Positions 54,943 to 62,427 of a stretch of DNA of 64,000 nucleotides are shown one piece after another (position 1 is the first letter of the stretch; each line of letters starts with the position of its first letter). Under the pieces are notes generated by a model that ran no database searches, had not been told where the DNA came from, and saw only the letters and a program-made list of their open reading frames with translations. Location: assembly GCF_002797535.1 (NCBI RefSeq), contig NZ_PGFD01000001.1:1550001-1614000 (forward strand), written 5' to 3'. This stretch comes from Chryseobacterium geocarposphaerae (GTDB lineage Bacteria; Bacteroidota; Bacteroidia; Flavobacteriales; Weeksellaceae). Both the position numbers and the translations under genes were made by a program.

Positions 54943-55701
54943 TTATCCGTTAACAATCAAGCCTCCGTTTGGATGGAGAACCTGTCCCGTAATCTGAGCT
55001 GCTCCCTCTGATGCCAGAAATAAAAAGCTTTCCGCCACTTCTTTCGGTGTCGCGTTTCTTTCCAAAGGAGGTTTTCTTGGATCTTCTTCTTTTTCATCAA
55101 AAGTTTCCTTGGTAAGCGGTGTTGCCACAGGTCCGGGTGCAACGGCATTTACTCTTATCCCTTTTGGTTTCGCCTGTAATGCCAGAGACCGGGTAAAAGA
55201 AACGATGGCTCCTTTTGTTGCTGCATAGTCCAGTAATTCCGGATGTCCCTGGTAAGCTACCGCCGAAGTTGTATTGATAATGCCGTCTCCTTCTTTTAAA
55301 TGCGGAAATACTACTTTGGACAGTAAGATCATCCCGATGATATTGGTATCAAATGTTTTCCGGATATTTTTTTCTTCCAGATCCTGAATACGCTCTGCCG
55401 GAAACTGGGTCCCTGCATTATTGATCAGAATATTAATTTTACCCCATTCAGAAATTAGTTTGCGGACTGTTTCTTCACAAAATTCATAATCATTGATATC
55501 TCCGGAAAATATCCTGCATTTTCTTCCTAATGATTCAATTTCCGTTTTTACTTTTTCAGCATCTTCGTCGTCTTCATGATAAATAATGGCCACATCGGCA
55601 CCCTCCTTTGCCAAAAGTAACGCTACTGCTTTCCCGATTCCGCTGTCGGCTCCTGTAATAAGAACCGATTTGTTAGCTAGCTTTAATTCTTTCATTTCCA
55701 T
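54943..55701 (-). CDS. Short-chain dehydrogenase/reductase (stress-type)
   Basis: 252 residues. TGADSGIGKAVALLLAKEGA cofactor site, NNAG present, catalytic Ser, Tyr and Lys in TTSAVAYQGHPELLDYAATK. The C-terminal GQVLHPNGGLIVNG is typical of the YhdF/YhxC-like general-stress SDRs. The start overlaps the 3' end of the CinA-like gene by 29 bp; a second Met two codons later (55695) is possible. It belongs to the catalase operon. Substrate unknown. Confidence 0.88.
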   Translation of the reverse strand: MEMKELKLANKSVLITGADSGIGKAVALLLAKEGADVAIIYHEDDEDAEKVKTEIESLGRKCRIFSGDINDYEFCEETVRKLISEWGKINILINNAGTQFPAERIQDLEEKNIRKTFDTNIIGMILLSKVVFPHLKEGDGIINTTSAVAYQGHPELLDYAATKGAIVSFTRSLALQAKPKGIRVNAVAPGPVATPLTKETFDEKEEDPRKPPLERNATPKEVAESFLFLASEGAAQITGQVLHPNGGLIVNG

Positions 55702-56221
55702 TTATTTTCAATTGTAATCTTGATTGTACTTCTTTATTTTTACTGACTTCTGTTTTAAAGCACCCCAAAATGAATTCAGTGTAATATAATTGGGCATTAA
55801 GGGCTTGGGTTTTGGGGTGCAGTTCCAGTTTTCCGGTATGGATGATTTTGCCTTTATAAGAAAATGAAAAGAAAGCGAATATTTTGTAGGATGAATTTCT
55901 GATAGGTGTGCAATAGCCTGTTGTGGCAATCGACCAATCGGTTTCATAGAGTTTTGCTACATTAAGGGCCATTGTTTCTACAATATTTTCCGAAACACAG
56001 TCGCATTTCTCCGCTTCTTCTTGATCCACGTTCAGTAATTTTACCTTCATGGGTAAAGTATAGGCTGTCATTCCTCCTTTATAAATCAATGATGCATTAG
56101 GTATCTGAGAAAAAGCCAGCTGCAAACATCCTGAGGTTACACTTTCGGCAACCGCAATCGTTTCATCTGCCGTCATTAGTGACTGACCGATATATTCCAG
56201 AAGTTTTTTATGAAATTCCAT
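55673..56221 (-). CDS. CinA C-terminal domain-like amidohydrolase
   Basis: 182 residues. Matches the CinA C-terminal (PncC) domain: AVAESVTSGCLQLAFSQIPN, GGMTAYTLPMKVKLLNV and WSIATTGYCTP. PncC enzymes deamidate nicotinamide mononucleotide to nicotinate mononucleotide in NAD recycling. The N-terminal MoCF-like domain of full CinA is absent. In the family the Ser of ESVTSG is the nucleophile, and it is present. It lies 33 bp downstream of the catalase gene, in one operon. Confidence 0.85.
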   Translation of the reverse strand: MEFHKKLLEYIGQSLMTADETIAVAESVTSGCLQLAFSQIPNASLIYKGGMTAYTLPMKVKLLNVDQEEAEKCDCVSENIVETMALNVAKLYETDWSIATTGYCTPIRNSSYKIFAFFSFSYKGKIIHTGKLELHPKTQALNAQLYYTEFILGCFKTEVSKNKEVQSRLQLKINGNERIKAS

Positions 56222-56254
56222 CGCATTCTATTTTTAAGTAATTGATTATTTATA

Positions 56255-58390
56255 TTAAGAGTTCCTTTCCTGCTCCAGCTCCCACACTCTGTGCTTAGCA
56301 ATTGCATGGATGAACTTTTCTGCACCATTCTTATCTTCCCAGGTAATGATTGCAGGATCTTCATGTGCTCTTGCTCCCACATTACTGTTCATGTACAAAG
56401 GTTGGGTTCCTTCATCAAAGTAAATTGCCTTACAATGTTTATAGGCTTCGTTGATGAAATGCAGAACCAAATGCTTGTTTTCGGGAATTAATAGTTCTTT
56501 GACAGCATCTTCTCCTCCCGCTATATATAAAGCATCAAAGCAAACACTTGCCGTACTTGTCAATGAATGTTTAGGAATCAAAGTAGAGCCGTCACTGGTT
56601 CTTAAAGGCGCCAAACTGGGGGCTATCAGTTCCACAGTAGCTCCTTTTTCTTCCAGTTTTGTTTTTACCTCATCGCTTGCTCCCGCATCTAGACCACCTG
56701 CAACGATGAAACCAATTTTTCTGCCTTTAACCGTATTTTTAATAGTGTTCTGCATGCTCAAGGCTTCAGAAATTTTTACCTCAGGCTCTTTCTCTTCACT
56801 CTGCAGATCGATTGGATTGGCATCTGCCGGAAGGCTCTGATTCGGAAAATCCAGTTCTTTTACCTCAACTCCTATTTTTTCTGCTACCCGCCAAGCTAAA
56901 AATTTATCGATATAGACTAATTGCCCTACCAATCTTTCTCTAATTTCCGGGATCGTTACTTTTGACAATTCAAAAATCAGTGCATTCTGAAGATGGAATT
57001 TTTCCGGAGTAGACTGACTGTTGTAGAACAATTTAGCTTGGGAATAATGATCTACAAAGCTTTTACTTCTCTCCCGAACTTTTTTCCCGGAAACTCTTTC
57101 TTCCTGCGAAGTGAAGCCACCTTCTTTCATCATAGCCTGAAACGGACAGCCTCCTCCTATAGAATTAGGTTCGTAACTCACCTTTCCTTTTACGATCTGC
57201 TGTCTCATGTGCCCGTCTCTCTGGTTATTATGAACCGTATTAATTGATCTGTTAATAGGTATTTCATGGAAATTGGGCGATCCTAATCTTGACAATTGAG
57301 TATCTGTATAAGAAAATAATCTTCCCTGCAGCAAAGGATCGTTGGTAAAATCAATCCCGGGAACAAGATGTCCCGGATGGAATGCTACCTGTTCCGTTTC
57401 TGCAAAAAAATTATCCGGATTTTTATTTAAGGTTAAAGTCCCCACAAGCTGTACAGGAACAACTTCTTCGGGTACAATTTTCGTAGGATCCAGAAGGTCG
57501 AAGTCGAATTTATGTTCATCTTCTTCAGGAATCAGCTGTACGCCGAAATCCCATTCGGGAAATATTCCTTTTTCGATGGATTCCCAAAGATCGCGCTTGT
57601 GAAAATCAGGGTCTACCCCCGAAATCCTTTGGGCTTCATCCCAAGCTACTGAATGTACTCCCAGTTTTGGTTTAAAATGAAATTTTACAAAATGTACTTT
57701 ACCTTCTTCATTAATAAACTTAAATGAGTGAACTCCAAAACCTTCCATTCTGCTGAAACTTCTCGGAATTGCCCTGTCGCTCATCAGCCACATGATCATA
57801 TGCATACTTTCGGGCATTAATGAGATAAAATCCCAAAATGTGTCGTGTGCAGAAGCAGCTTGAGGAATCTCATTGTCAGGTTCAGGTTTTACAGCATGCA
57901 CAAGATCAGGAAATTTGATGGCATCCTGAATAAAAAATACGGGCATATTATTCGCAACCAGATCATAGTTTCCTTCTTCTGTATAGAATTTTACGGCAAA
58001 CCCACGAACATCCCTTGCCAAATCTGTACTTCCCCTGCTTCCCGCTACTGTTGAAAATCTTACAAAAACAGGAGTCTCTTTTCCTTCTTCAGTTAAAAAT
58101 TTAGCTTTTGTATATTGAGCAAGGCTTTTATTCAGTTTGAAAACCCCATGTGCTCCGGAACCTCTTGCATGAACCACTCTTTCCGGAATTCTCTCGTGGT
58201 CAAAGTGTGTTATTTTTTCTCTTAGGATAAAATCTTCCAGCAAAGTAGGCCCTCTGTCACCAGCTTTTAAAGAATCCTGATTGTTATTGATCTTGAGTCC
58301 CTGGTTGGTAGTCAGTTTTTCATTTTCATTCAGGGTAGTATGTACTTTCAGCTGATCTGTTTTCTCGTTGATGTTCTTATTGTCTTTCAT
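56255..58390 (-). CDS. katE: Large-subunit catalase (HPII/KatE type)
   Basis: 711 residues, the length of clade-2 large catalases. The distal catalytic His74 lies in RVVHARGSGAHG, the Asn region is NNMPVFFIQDAIKFPD, and the proximal heme Tyr is in RLFSYTDTQLSRLG. After the catalase core (~to 560), a C-terminal DJ-1/PfpI-like flavodoxin domain (GRKIGFIVAGGLDAGASDEV) completes the HPII architecture. It converts H2O2 to water and oxygen in the cytoplasm. It leads a run of seven closely spaced genes down to 51905. No TAnnTTTG box was seen right upstream, so transcription may come from farther upstream. Confidence 0.95.
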   Translation of the reverse strand: MKDNKNINEKTDQLKVHTTLNENEKLTTNQGLKINNNQDSLKAGDRGPTLLEDFILREKITHFDHERIPERVVHARGSGAHGVFKLNKSLAQYTKAKFLTEEGKETPVFVRFSTVAGSRGSTDLARDVRGFAVKFYTEEGNYDLVANNMPVFFIQDAIKFPDLVHAVKPEPDNEIPQAASAHDTFWDFISLMPESMHMIMWLMSDRAIPRSFSRMEGFGVHSFKFINEEGKVHFVKFHFKPKLGVHSVAWDEAQRISGVDPDFHKRDLWESIEKGIFPEWDFGVQLIPEEDEHKFDFDLLDPTKIVPEEVVPVQLVGTLTLNKNPDNFFAETEQVAFHPGHLVPGIDFTNDPLLQGRLFSYTDTQLSRLGSPNFHEIPINRSINTVHNNQRDGHMRQQIVKGKVSYEPNSIGGGCPFQAMMKEGGFTSQEERVSGKKVRERSKSFVDHYSQAKLFYNSQSTPEKFHLQNALIFELSKVTIPEIRERLVGQLVYIDKFLAWRVAEKIGVEVKELDFPNQSLPADANPIDLQSEEKEPEVKISEALSMQNTIKNTVKGRKIGFIVAGGLDAGASDEVKTKLEEKGATVELIAPSLAPLRTSDGSTLIPKHSLTSTASVCFDALYIAGGEDAVKELLIPENKHLVLHFINEAYKHCKAIYFDEGTQPLYMNSNVGARAHEDPAIITWEDKNGAEKFIHAIAKHRVWELEQERNS

Positions 58391-58439
58391 ATCTATTATT
58401 TTTGAGTTTGATGTTTCTAATTAAGGCTTTGTTTGCAAG

Positions 58440-58810
58440 TCACAGTTTTTCAATATTGTTTCTTTCTAAAGTCTCCAATAACCTGCTTAGGCATTCTTCT
58501 TCTTTTAACACTTTATTATAAGCGGTCTTTGCATAAAGAATAAAGGAAGAGCCCTTAGCCGAAGCTTCTTCAATCCCATTTATTATTGTATCGCGGTTAT
58601 TATCTTTATATGAAACAAATATTCCTCTATATATGTATCTATCAGCTTTCTAAGAACCTCAGATCCTGTATTTTTTTTTATTTTTTCCAAAGATCTTATC
58701 AGAAAAGCCGCTCCGTAAGAGCTAACCTCTTGGGGATAAACAATTTCATTTTCGGGATAGTTATTTTTATAATGCAACACAGTAGATTTCAATAGATCAT
58801 TTTCTCTCAT
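58440..58810 (-). pseudogene. Hypothetical small gene, probably frameshifted
   Basis: The upstream frame (58810 to 58583) gives 75 residues, MRENDLLKSTVLHYKNNYPE to a stop after IKIITAIQ. The other frame, open down to a stop at 58440-58442, continues YKDNNRDTIINGIEEASAKG and on to ETLERNNIEKL with strong coding character but no start codon. One extra base at the A3 run on the + strand (58613-58615) would give a single ~123-residue protein (IEEYLFSYKDNNRDT). Alternatively the 75-residue frame is intact and the rest is a remnant. Family not recognised. It lies 49 bp upstream of katE. Confidence 0.5.
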
Positions 58811-58818
58811 CTTTATAT

Positions 58819-59124
58819 TTATCGGTTTTCAGATATATGTATAAATTTTTCAAAATAATGCATATCTTCATTGTCTTTAAAAGACATATAAAACATGGTT
58901 TTTATCGGTTCTTTTTTTCCTATACTTCCCAAAGAATCAAACTGAGCAATAAGCGCCTGAACGTTTTCCGGATCGGCATCTTCTTCAATTACAAATACTA
59001 AAAAAATATTACGGTCGATTTCTTTTGCATATATTGAAGCTCCTTCATTAAACAGTTCTCCATGGTTGGGAATTTTGATAAAGCATTGCCGCTTTAACGT
59101 CTTTAAAATTTTCTTAGAATTCAT
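58819..59124 (-). CDS. Hypothetical small soluble protein
   Basis: About 101 residues from the ATG at 59124 (MNSKKILKTLKRQCFIKIPN). The in-frame sequence farther upstream runs through the terminator and into the previous gene and is rejected. It has a mixed alpha/beta look (IFLVFVIEEDADPENVQALI) with no signal or membrane span. Family not recognised. It is 8 bp upstream of the small gene at 58440-58810 and downstream of the terminator at 59140-59170, so it begins the operon that leads to katE or is read by read-through. Confidence 0.62.
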   Translation of the reverse strand: MNSKKILKTLKRQCFIKIPNHGELFNEGASIYAKEIDRNIFLVFVIEEDADPENVQALIAQFDSLGSIGKKEPIKTMFYMSFKDNEDMHYFEKFIHISENR

Positions 59125-59139
59125 AATTGTTAACGTTAA

Positions 59140-59170
59140 AAAGCCATATAGATCGCCTCTATATGGCTTT
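59140..59170 (-). terminator. Terminator after the YciE/YciF-like gene
   Basis: 12-bp perfect stem AAAGCCATATAG (59140-59151) with CTATATGGCTTT (59159-59170), 7-nt loop, followed by T residues on the - strand. Confidence 0.8.
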
Positions 59171-59188
59171 ACTATATTTAATGGAATA

Positions 59189-59785
59189 TTAATCTTCCTG
59201 TTCTGCGTCAAAATTGATGAATGTCTCTGCAATGTCTGTAAGATTCTCATCCGTTTCTTCTTCTTCCTGTAGTGTTTTTTCCAGAAGATCTGCAGCTTTA
59301 TCATGTCCCATTGTGATAGCCAGCTGAGCTAGCCCTCCATAAGTAGCTATTTCATAATGTTCCACTTTTTGTGCTGCAATAATGAGTGCTGCATCTCTTG
59401 TCATAGAACCTTCTTCGGTAGATTTTATAACTTCTTCTCCTTCTTTGATAATCCCTTTAATCGCTTCGCATTCTTTTTTCTCAGGTTTTTCATCTATCAG
59501 TTTAAAAATCTTTTCTAATCTGCTGATGTGTTTTTTGGTCTGCAACTGGTGATCTTCAAATGCATCTTTAAGCTCTTCGGTCGTTGCTGCTTCCTGCATT
59601 TTTTCAAGAGCATCAACAATTGCATTTTCTGCATAATAAATATCCTTAAGTGCGGATACAAAAAACTTATGAAGCGGAGCATTTTTCATCTCTTTTGCAT
59701 CTACAGATGCATTATCTATCGTCATATTTTTTTTCTCTGATACGGCTGTGCTGCTGTTATTATTTTCTGCTGTTTTTGTTGCCAT
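59189..59785 (-). CDS. YciE/YciF-type ferritin-like protein (DUF892)
   Basis: About 198 residues from the ATG at 59785 (MATKTAENNN). Upstream in-frame codons look non-coding. After a Ser/Asn/Lys-rich N-terminal tail of ~35 residues, the four-helix DUF892 domain follows: LHKFFVSALKDIYYAENAIVDALEKM, FEDHQLQTKKHISRLEKIF and AAQKVEHYEIATYGGLAQLA, with the Glu and His residues expected of a di-iron site. This is a stress-induced family implicated in iron or ROS handling. It follows the KGG-motif gene by 81 bp without an evident terminator, so it is probably expressed from the same Crp/Fnr-type promoter. Confidence 0.88.
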   Translation of the reverse strand: MATKTAENNNSSTAVSEKKNMTIDNASVDAKEMKNAPLHKFFVSALKDIYYAENAIVDALEKMQEAATTEELKDAFEDHQLQTKKHISRLEKIFKLIDEKPEKKECEAIKGIIKEGEEVIKSTEEGSMTRDAALIIAAQKVEHYEIATYGGLAQLAITMGHDKAADLLEKTLQEEEETDENLTDIAETFINFDAEQED

Positions 59786-59866
59786 GATGTGAATGGTGTT
59801 AAAAAGTGAATAAAAAGATTCCCCCTTTATTTTATATCGATAAAGAGGCAATCATTGAAAAAAGAA

Positions 59867-60634
59867 TTATGAATTTCGTCTACCGCCAAATCCGGATCTA
59901 CCAGAACCTGAAGATCTTCCGCCACCATGAGAAGCCTGGCCTCCCATACGGGCGATTCTTGTACGTTCTGCTTTACTCATAGAAGCAAAACCTCTTCTTG
60001 ATGTTCCTGAGCCGGAATTGGAACCTCGACCTGAACCGCTGTTACCTCCTGATCTTGAGTTGGAACCTCTTCCATTTCCTGATCTTCCTGAACTGGAGCC
60101 TGAACCCGAACCGGAAGATCTTCCGCCACCATGAGAAGCCTGGCCTCCCATACGGGCAATTCTTGTACGTTCTGCTTTACTCATAGAAGCAAAGCCTCTT
60201 CTTGAAGAACCATTTCCTGATGACCTGCCTCTACCTCCTGATCTTGATCCCGAACCAGAACCGGAACGTCCACGGGAACCACCTCTACCGCCTCCGGAAG
60301 TAAATCTTCCCTGGCTGTCTCTTTGCTGGTTTCTGTTACCGCTTCTTCCTCTATTATCGTCGTCATCTTCATCGTCGTATTCATCATCATAATCATCGTC
60401 GTCATTATCATAATCATCTTCATCATCGTAGTTATCATAATCATCATCGTCGTCATCATAACTATTTTCATAGTCATCATCGAAATAATCTTCATATTCT
60501 GTGAAATCATCGTCATAATCTTCATCTCTTGATGCATCATTATAACCATGATCATACCCTAGTTGGTAAACTTCTTCAAGATTGCTGGATGAACTTCCTC
60601 TTGAACTACGATTTTTTGAATTTCTAGTGTTCAT
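59867..60634 (-). CDS. Acidic low-complexity protein with two KGG-like stress motifs
   Basis: 255 residues. Residues ~30-100 are an Asp/Tyr-rich tract (repeated DDDYDNYDDE-like blocks). The rest is Arg/Gly/Ser-rich with two near-identical copies of GFASMSKAERTRIARMGGQA plus SHGGGRSSGSG, at about 144-174 and 212-242. These resemble the stress-induced KGG repeat (PF10685 type; 'GFASMDxxKxxEIASxGG'). An acidic half and a basic RG-rich half suggest a disordered protein able to bind nucleic acid or condense. The underlying DNA shows a recent duplication. Promoter at 60785-60829. Confidence 0.8.
   Translation of the reverse strand: MNTRNSKNRSSRGSSSSNLEEVYQLGYDHGYNDASRDEDYDDDFTEYEDYFDDDYENSYDDDDDDYDNYDDEDDYDNDDDDYDDEYDDEDDDDNRGRSGNRNQQRDSQGRFTSGGGRGGSRGRSGSGSGSRSGGRGRSSGNGSSRRGFASMSKAERTRIARMGGQASHGGGRSSGSGSGSSSGRSGNGRGSNSRSGGNSGSGRGSNSGSGTSRRGFASMSKAERTRIARMGGQASHGGGRSSGSGRSGFGGRRNS
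59910..60205. repeat. Two 92-bp direct repeats inside the KGG gene
   Basis: Copies at 59910-60001 and 60114-60205 differ at only two positions (90 of 92 identical), with a 204-bp period, which keeps the reading frame (68 codons). This indicates a recent in-frame duplication. Confidence 0.85.
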
Positions 60635-60998
60635 AACTGAATTTTTTATAATTAATATTAAGTGATGGCTATTGCCGGCCGTGACTAGTATTAGACAGCA
60701 ATCAGTTTAATCTTATGGATATTGAACACCGAAGCAATGCTTCGTAAATGATACCTCAAAACGAGGTTAGAATAATTTGTATATCAAATGTACAGCTTAA
60801 TAATTCACTAATTTATGACCTGAATCATATTGAATTTATTAATACATTTTAATTTAATTTCTATCTTTTTAAAGGGTTTCGTTTCTCTGTTCCAGTTTTA
60901 AGAGTATGTTTCTTTAGTAACTTTTTAAGATAATTCAGACGATGTCAAAATTTCGTAAAACCTGAAAGAATCAGAGGAAAACCAATCCTATTATTTTT
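60635..60998. other. 364-bp intergenic region with the KGG-gene promoter
   Basis: No gene found. It contains the Crp/Fnr-type promoter at 60785-60829, leaving a ~150-nt 5' leader for the KGG gene. In that leader lies a short perfect hairpin, CGAAGCA-A-TGCTTCG (60730-60744). The rest is AT-rich. Confidence 0.6.
60785..60829 (-). promoter_or_regulatory. Crp/Fnr-type site and -7 box of the KGG/YciE-like genes
   Basis: TATGACCTGAATCATA (60814-60829), one mismatch between arms. The -7 box TACATTTG lies on the - strand (60792-60785). Centre distance 33 bp. Confidence 0.72.
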
Positions 60999-61208
60999 TT
61001 ACTTTTTACGATTTGCAGAATCTTTCGGATAAGAGATTGTATCGGATGGCTGTCGTTTTATTAGAGTATCCCGAGCAGGAATTGTGTCCTTTATGGTATC
61101 AGGGGTAACAAGGGTATCCTGAATCGATGCATTCCTATATTCTGTCTGCTTTTTACAGCTCATGAGTACACCTGCCAGTGCACACGAGAATAATACAATA
61201 GATTTCAT
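60999..61208 (-). CDS. Small Asp/Thr/Pro-rich lipoprotein
   Basis: 69 residues. Signal peptide with lipobox LMSC (Cys18), then a tail with repeated DT and TP pairs (TLVTPDTIKDTIPARDTLI). Same style as the lipoprotein at 47602-47817 and under the same type of promoter. The -7 box ends 26 bp before the start codon. Probably a monocistronic envelope stress lipoprotein; function unknown. Confidence 0.75.
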   Translation of the reverse strand: MKSIVLFSCALAGVLMSCKKQTEYRNASIQDTLVTPDTIKDTIPARDTLIKRQPSDTISYPKDSANRKK

Positions 61209-61233
61209 AATATAAATTTTTGTGATGTGATTT

Positions 61234-61279
61234 CAAATTTAGAACATTCTTTTTCCCATGTGTTATGATCTTAGTCATA
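61234..61279 (-). promoter_or_regulatory. Crp/Fnr-type site and -7 box of the small lipoprotein
   Basis: TATGATCTTAGTCATA (61264-61279), one mismatch between arms. The -7 box TAAATTTG lies on the - strand (61241-61234). Centre distance 34 bp. Confidence 0.75.
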
Positions 61280-61310
61280 ATGGCTGAAAAAAGTAAATTA
61301 TTTCTAAAAT

Positions 61311-61340
61311 AAAAATCCCCACTTTAAAGTGGGGATTTTT
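61311..61340 (-). terminator. Terminator of the eCIS-like/lysis operon
   Basis: A 30-bp perfect palindrome with core TCCCCACTTTAAAGTGGGGA and T/A runs on both ends, starting one base after the lysozyme stop. It marks the end of the operon that runs in from beyond 64000 and would also stop + strand transcripts. Confidence 0.85.
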
Positions 61341-61341
61341 T

Positions 61342-61782
61342 TTATTTGGAAAAGAACAAATCAGCTTCGGCTTTTCTTCTCCGGATCAGTCCATTTAAGA
61401 GCTTACCACCTGCGGTAATGTATTTAGAAACAAACCAATTTTTAATGGTTTCCGGATCTGCTTTTTTATTAATCAAAGAAAATAGTGTATCAGATCCTCC
61501 GGTATTATAGGTATGAGATACAAGAGCATCAAATTGATTTTGGGTAAGTGCTACTCTAATTTTATTATTGACAATCTTTTCATAAGTTGGTAAAACAGAT
61601 GAAAATAATTCTACTCCTTTTTCTTTACTAATTGAAGGATCTTTCATGGTCACTTTTTTCCCCTCGGGATAATATGTATTTCCATAGCCTATGGTCGGAA
61701 TCCCTGCTGAATCCAGATAGGGTTTAGCACTGAAACCTTCAAATGATAAAATTAGGTTTATACCTTTTTGTGATGTTTTCAT
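61342..61782 (-). CDS. T4-type lysozyme (GH24)
   Basis: 146 residues with no signal peptide. The E-D-T catalytic triad is at Glu15 (SFEGF), Asp24 (YLDSAG) and Thr30 (PTIGYGNT), with exactly the spacing of T4 lysozyme (11, 20, 26). It cleaves peptidoglycan. Lacking a signal peptide, it would need a holin or another way to cross the inner membrane, and no holin was recognised next to it. Its start overlaps the stop of the spanin-like gene (ATGA, 4 bp), so the two are translationally coupled. It is the last gene of the operon with the eCIS-type ATPase. Confidence 0.9.
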   Translation of the reverse strand: MKTSQKGINLILSFEGFSAKPYLDSAGIPTIGYGNTYYPEGKKVTMKDPSISKEKGVELFSSVLPTYEKIVNNKIRVALTQNQFDALVSHTYNTGGSDTLFSLINKKADPETIKNWFVSKYITAGGKLLNGLIRRRKAEADLFFSK

Positions 61783-62348
61783 TCTATAAAACGTTTAAAT
61801 ATGAAAAAGGCCAGTATTAATATGATTGCTCCCAATACAATAACAATCAAGGCTCCTGCCTGAAATCCGTTCGACCGTATTTTTTTTGTGTCTTGAGATA
61901 TAGCCGAAGAAATTTCTTTATCTGTTTCTTTGGAAATAACATTTTGTGATACATCCTGAACCGTACTAACAGATTCGATTTTTTTAACCTCCGACTGGTG
62001 ATGATCTGCCTTTGCGTAATGATTATTGATTAAGTATTCCGCATTTCCCATGATAGAAATACTCTGAATGGTATCTTTTCCGATCACATTATGAAAAACG
62101 AATGGATTGGAGACATCAGATTTTCCTTTAATCAATACTTCTCCGGACATTTCATTTTTCTTTTCGTTCAGTAATACATCAGCAGATGAATTCTGAACTA
62201 ATTTTAAGCTCTGTATGCTTAAAGAATCAGCTTTTATTTTAACCGTTTCTTTTTTATCTTCTTTGTAGCTGGTCGTTATTTTATGTTTACTCCGACAGCC
62301 CAATATAAGGCTGCTCAAAAATATCAGCAGCATAATTTTCTCTTTCAT
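61779..62348 (-). CDS. Lipoprotein with C-terminal membrane span, unimolecular-spanin-like
   Basis: 189 residues. It begins with a lipoprotein signal ending in the lipobox LILGC (Cys18) and ends with a strong membrane span (AGALIVIVLGAIILILAFFIF) plus a short basic tail. The ~140 residues between are polar, Lys/Ser/Glu/Asp-rich and periplasmic. An outer-membrane lipid anchor and an inner-membrane span in one chain is the topology of phage u-spanins, which fuse the two membranes in the last step of lysis. It overlaps the lysozyme gene by 4 bp. Assignment is by topology and context, not sequence similarity. Confidence 0.7.
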   Translation of the reverse strand: MKEKIMLLIFLSSLILGCRSKHKITTSYKEDKKETVKIKADSLSIQSLKLVQNSSADVLLNEKKNEMSGEVLIKGKSDVSNPFVFHNVIGKDTIQSISIMGNAEYLINNHYAKADHHQSEVKKIESVSTVQDVSQNVISKETDKEISSAISQDTKKIRSNGFQAGALIVIVLGAIILILAFFIFKRFIE

Positions 62349-62427
62349 AGGTTTTGTTTTTTGAAATTAAAAGAATGTAAATCCTCTATTATCTAAGTTT
62401 TTCCGGATTTTTAAAGAATTCCGGTTT

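Noticed and set aside
59910..60205. Possible CRISPR-like or intergenic repeat array
   Set aside because: The repeats are two in-frame coding copies within one gene, not short repeats with unique spacers.
60181..60555. Met/Ile-rich open frame opposite the acidic tract, and a Val/Ile-rich frame on the other strand (60323-60532)
   Set aside because: Both are frame shadows of the Asp-codon repeats of the KGG-motif gene.
62380..62425. CCGGA-type hairpin between the ATPase and spanin-like genes
   Set aside because: The stem is short with a bulge and no convincing T tract; read-through in the operon is more likely.
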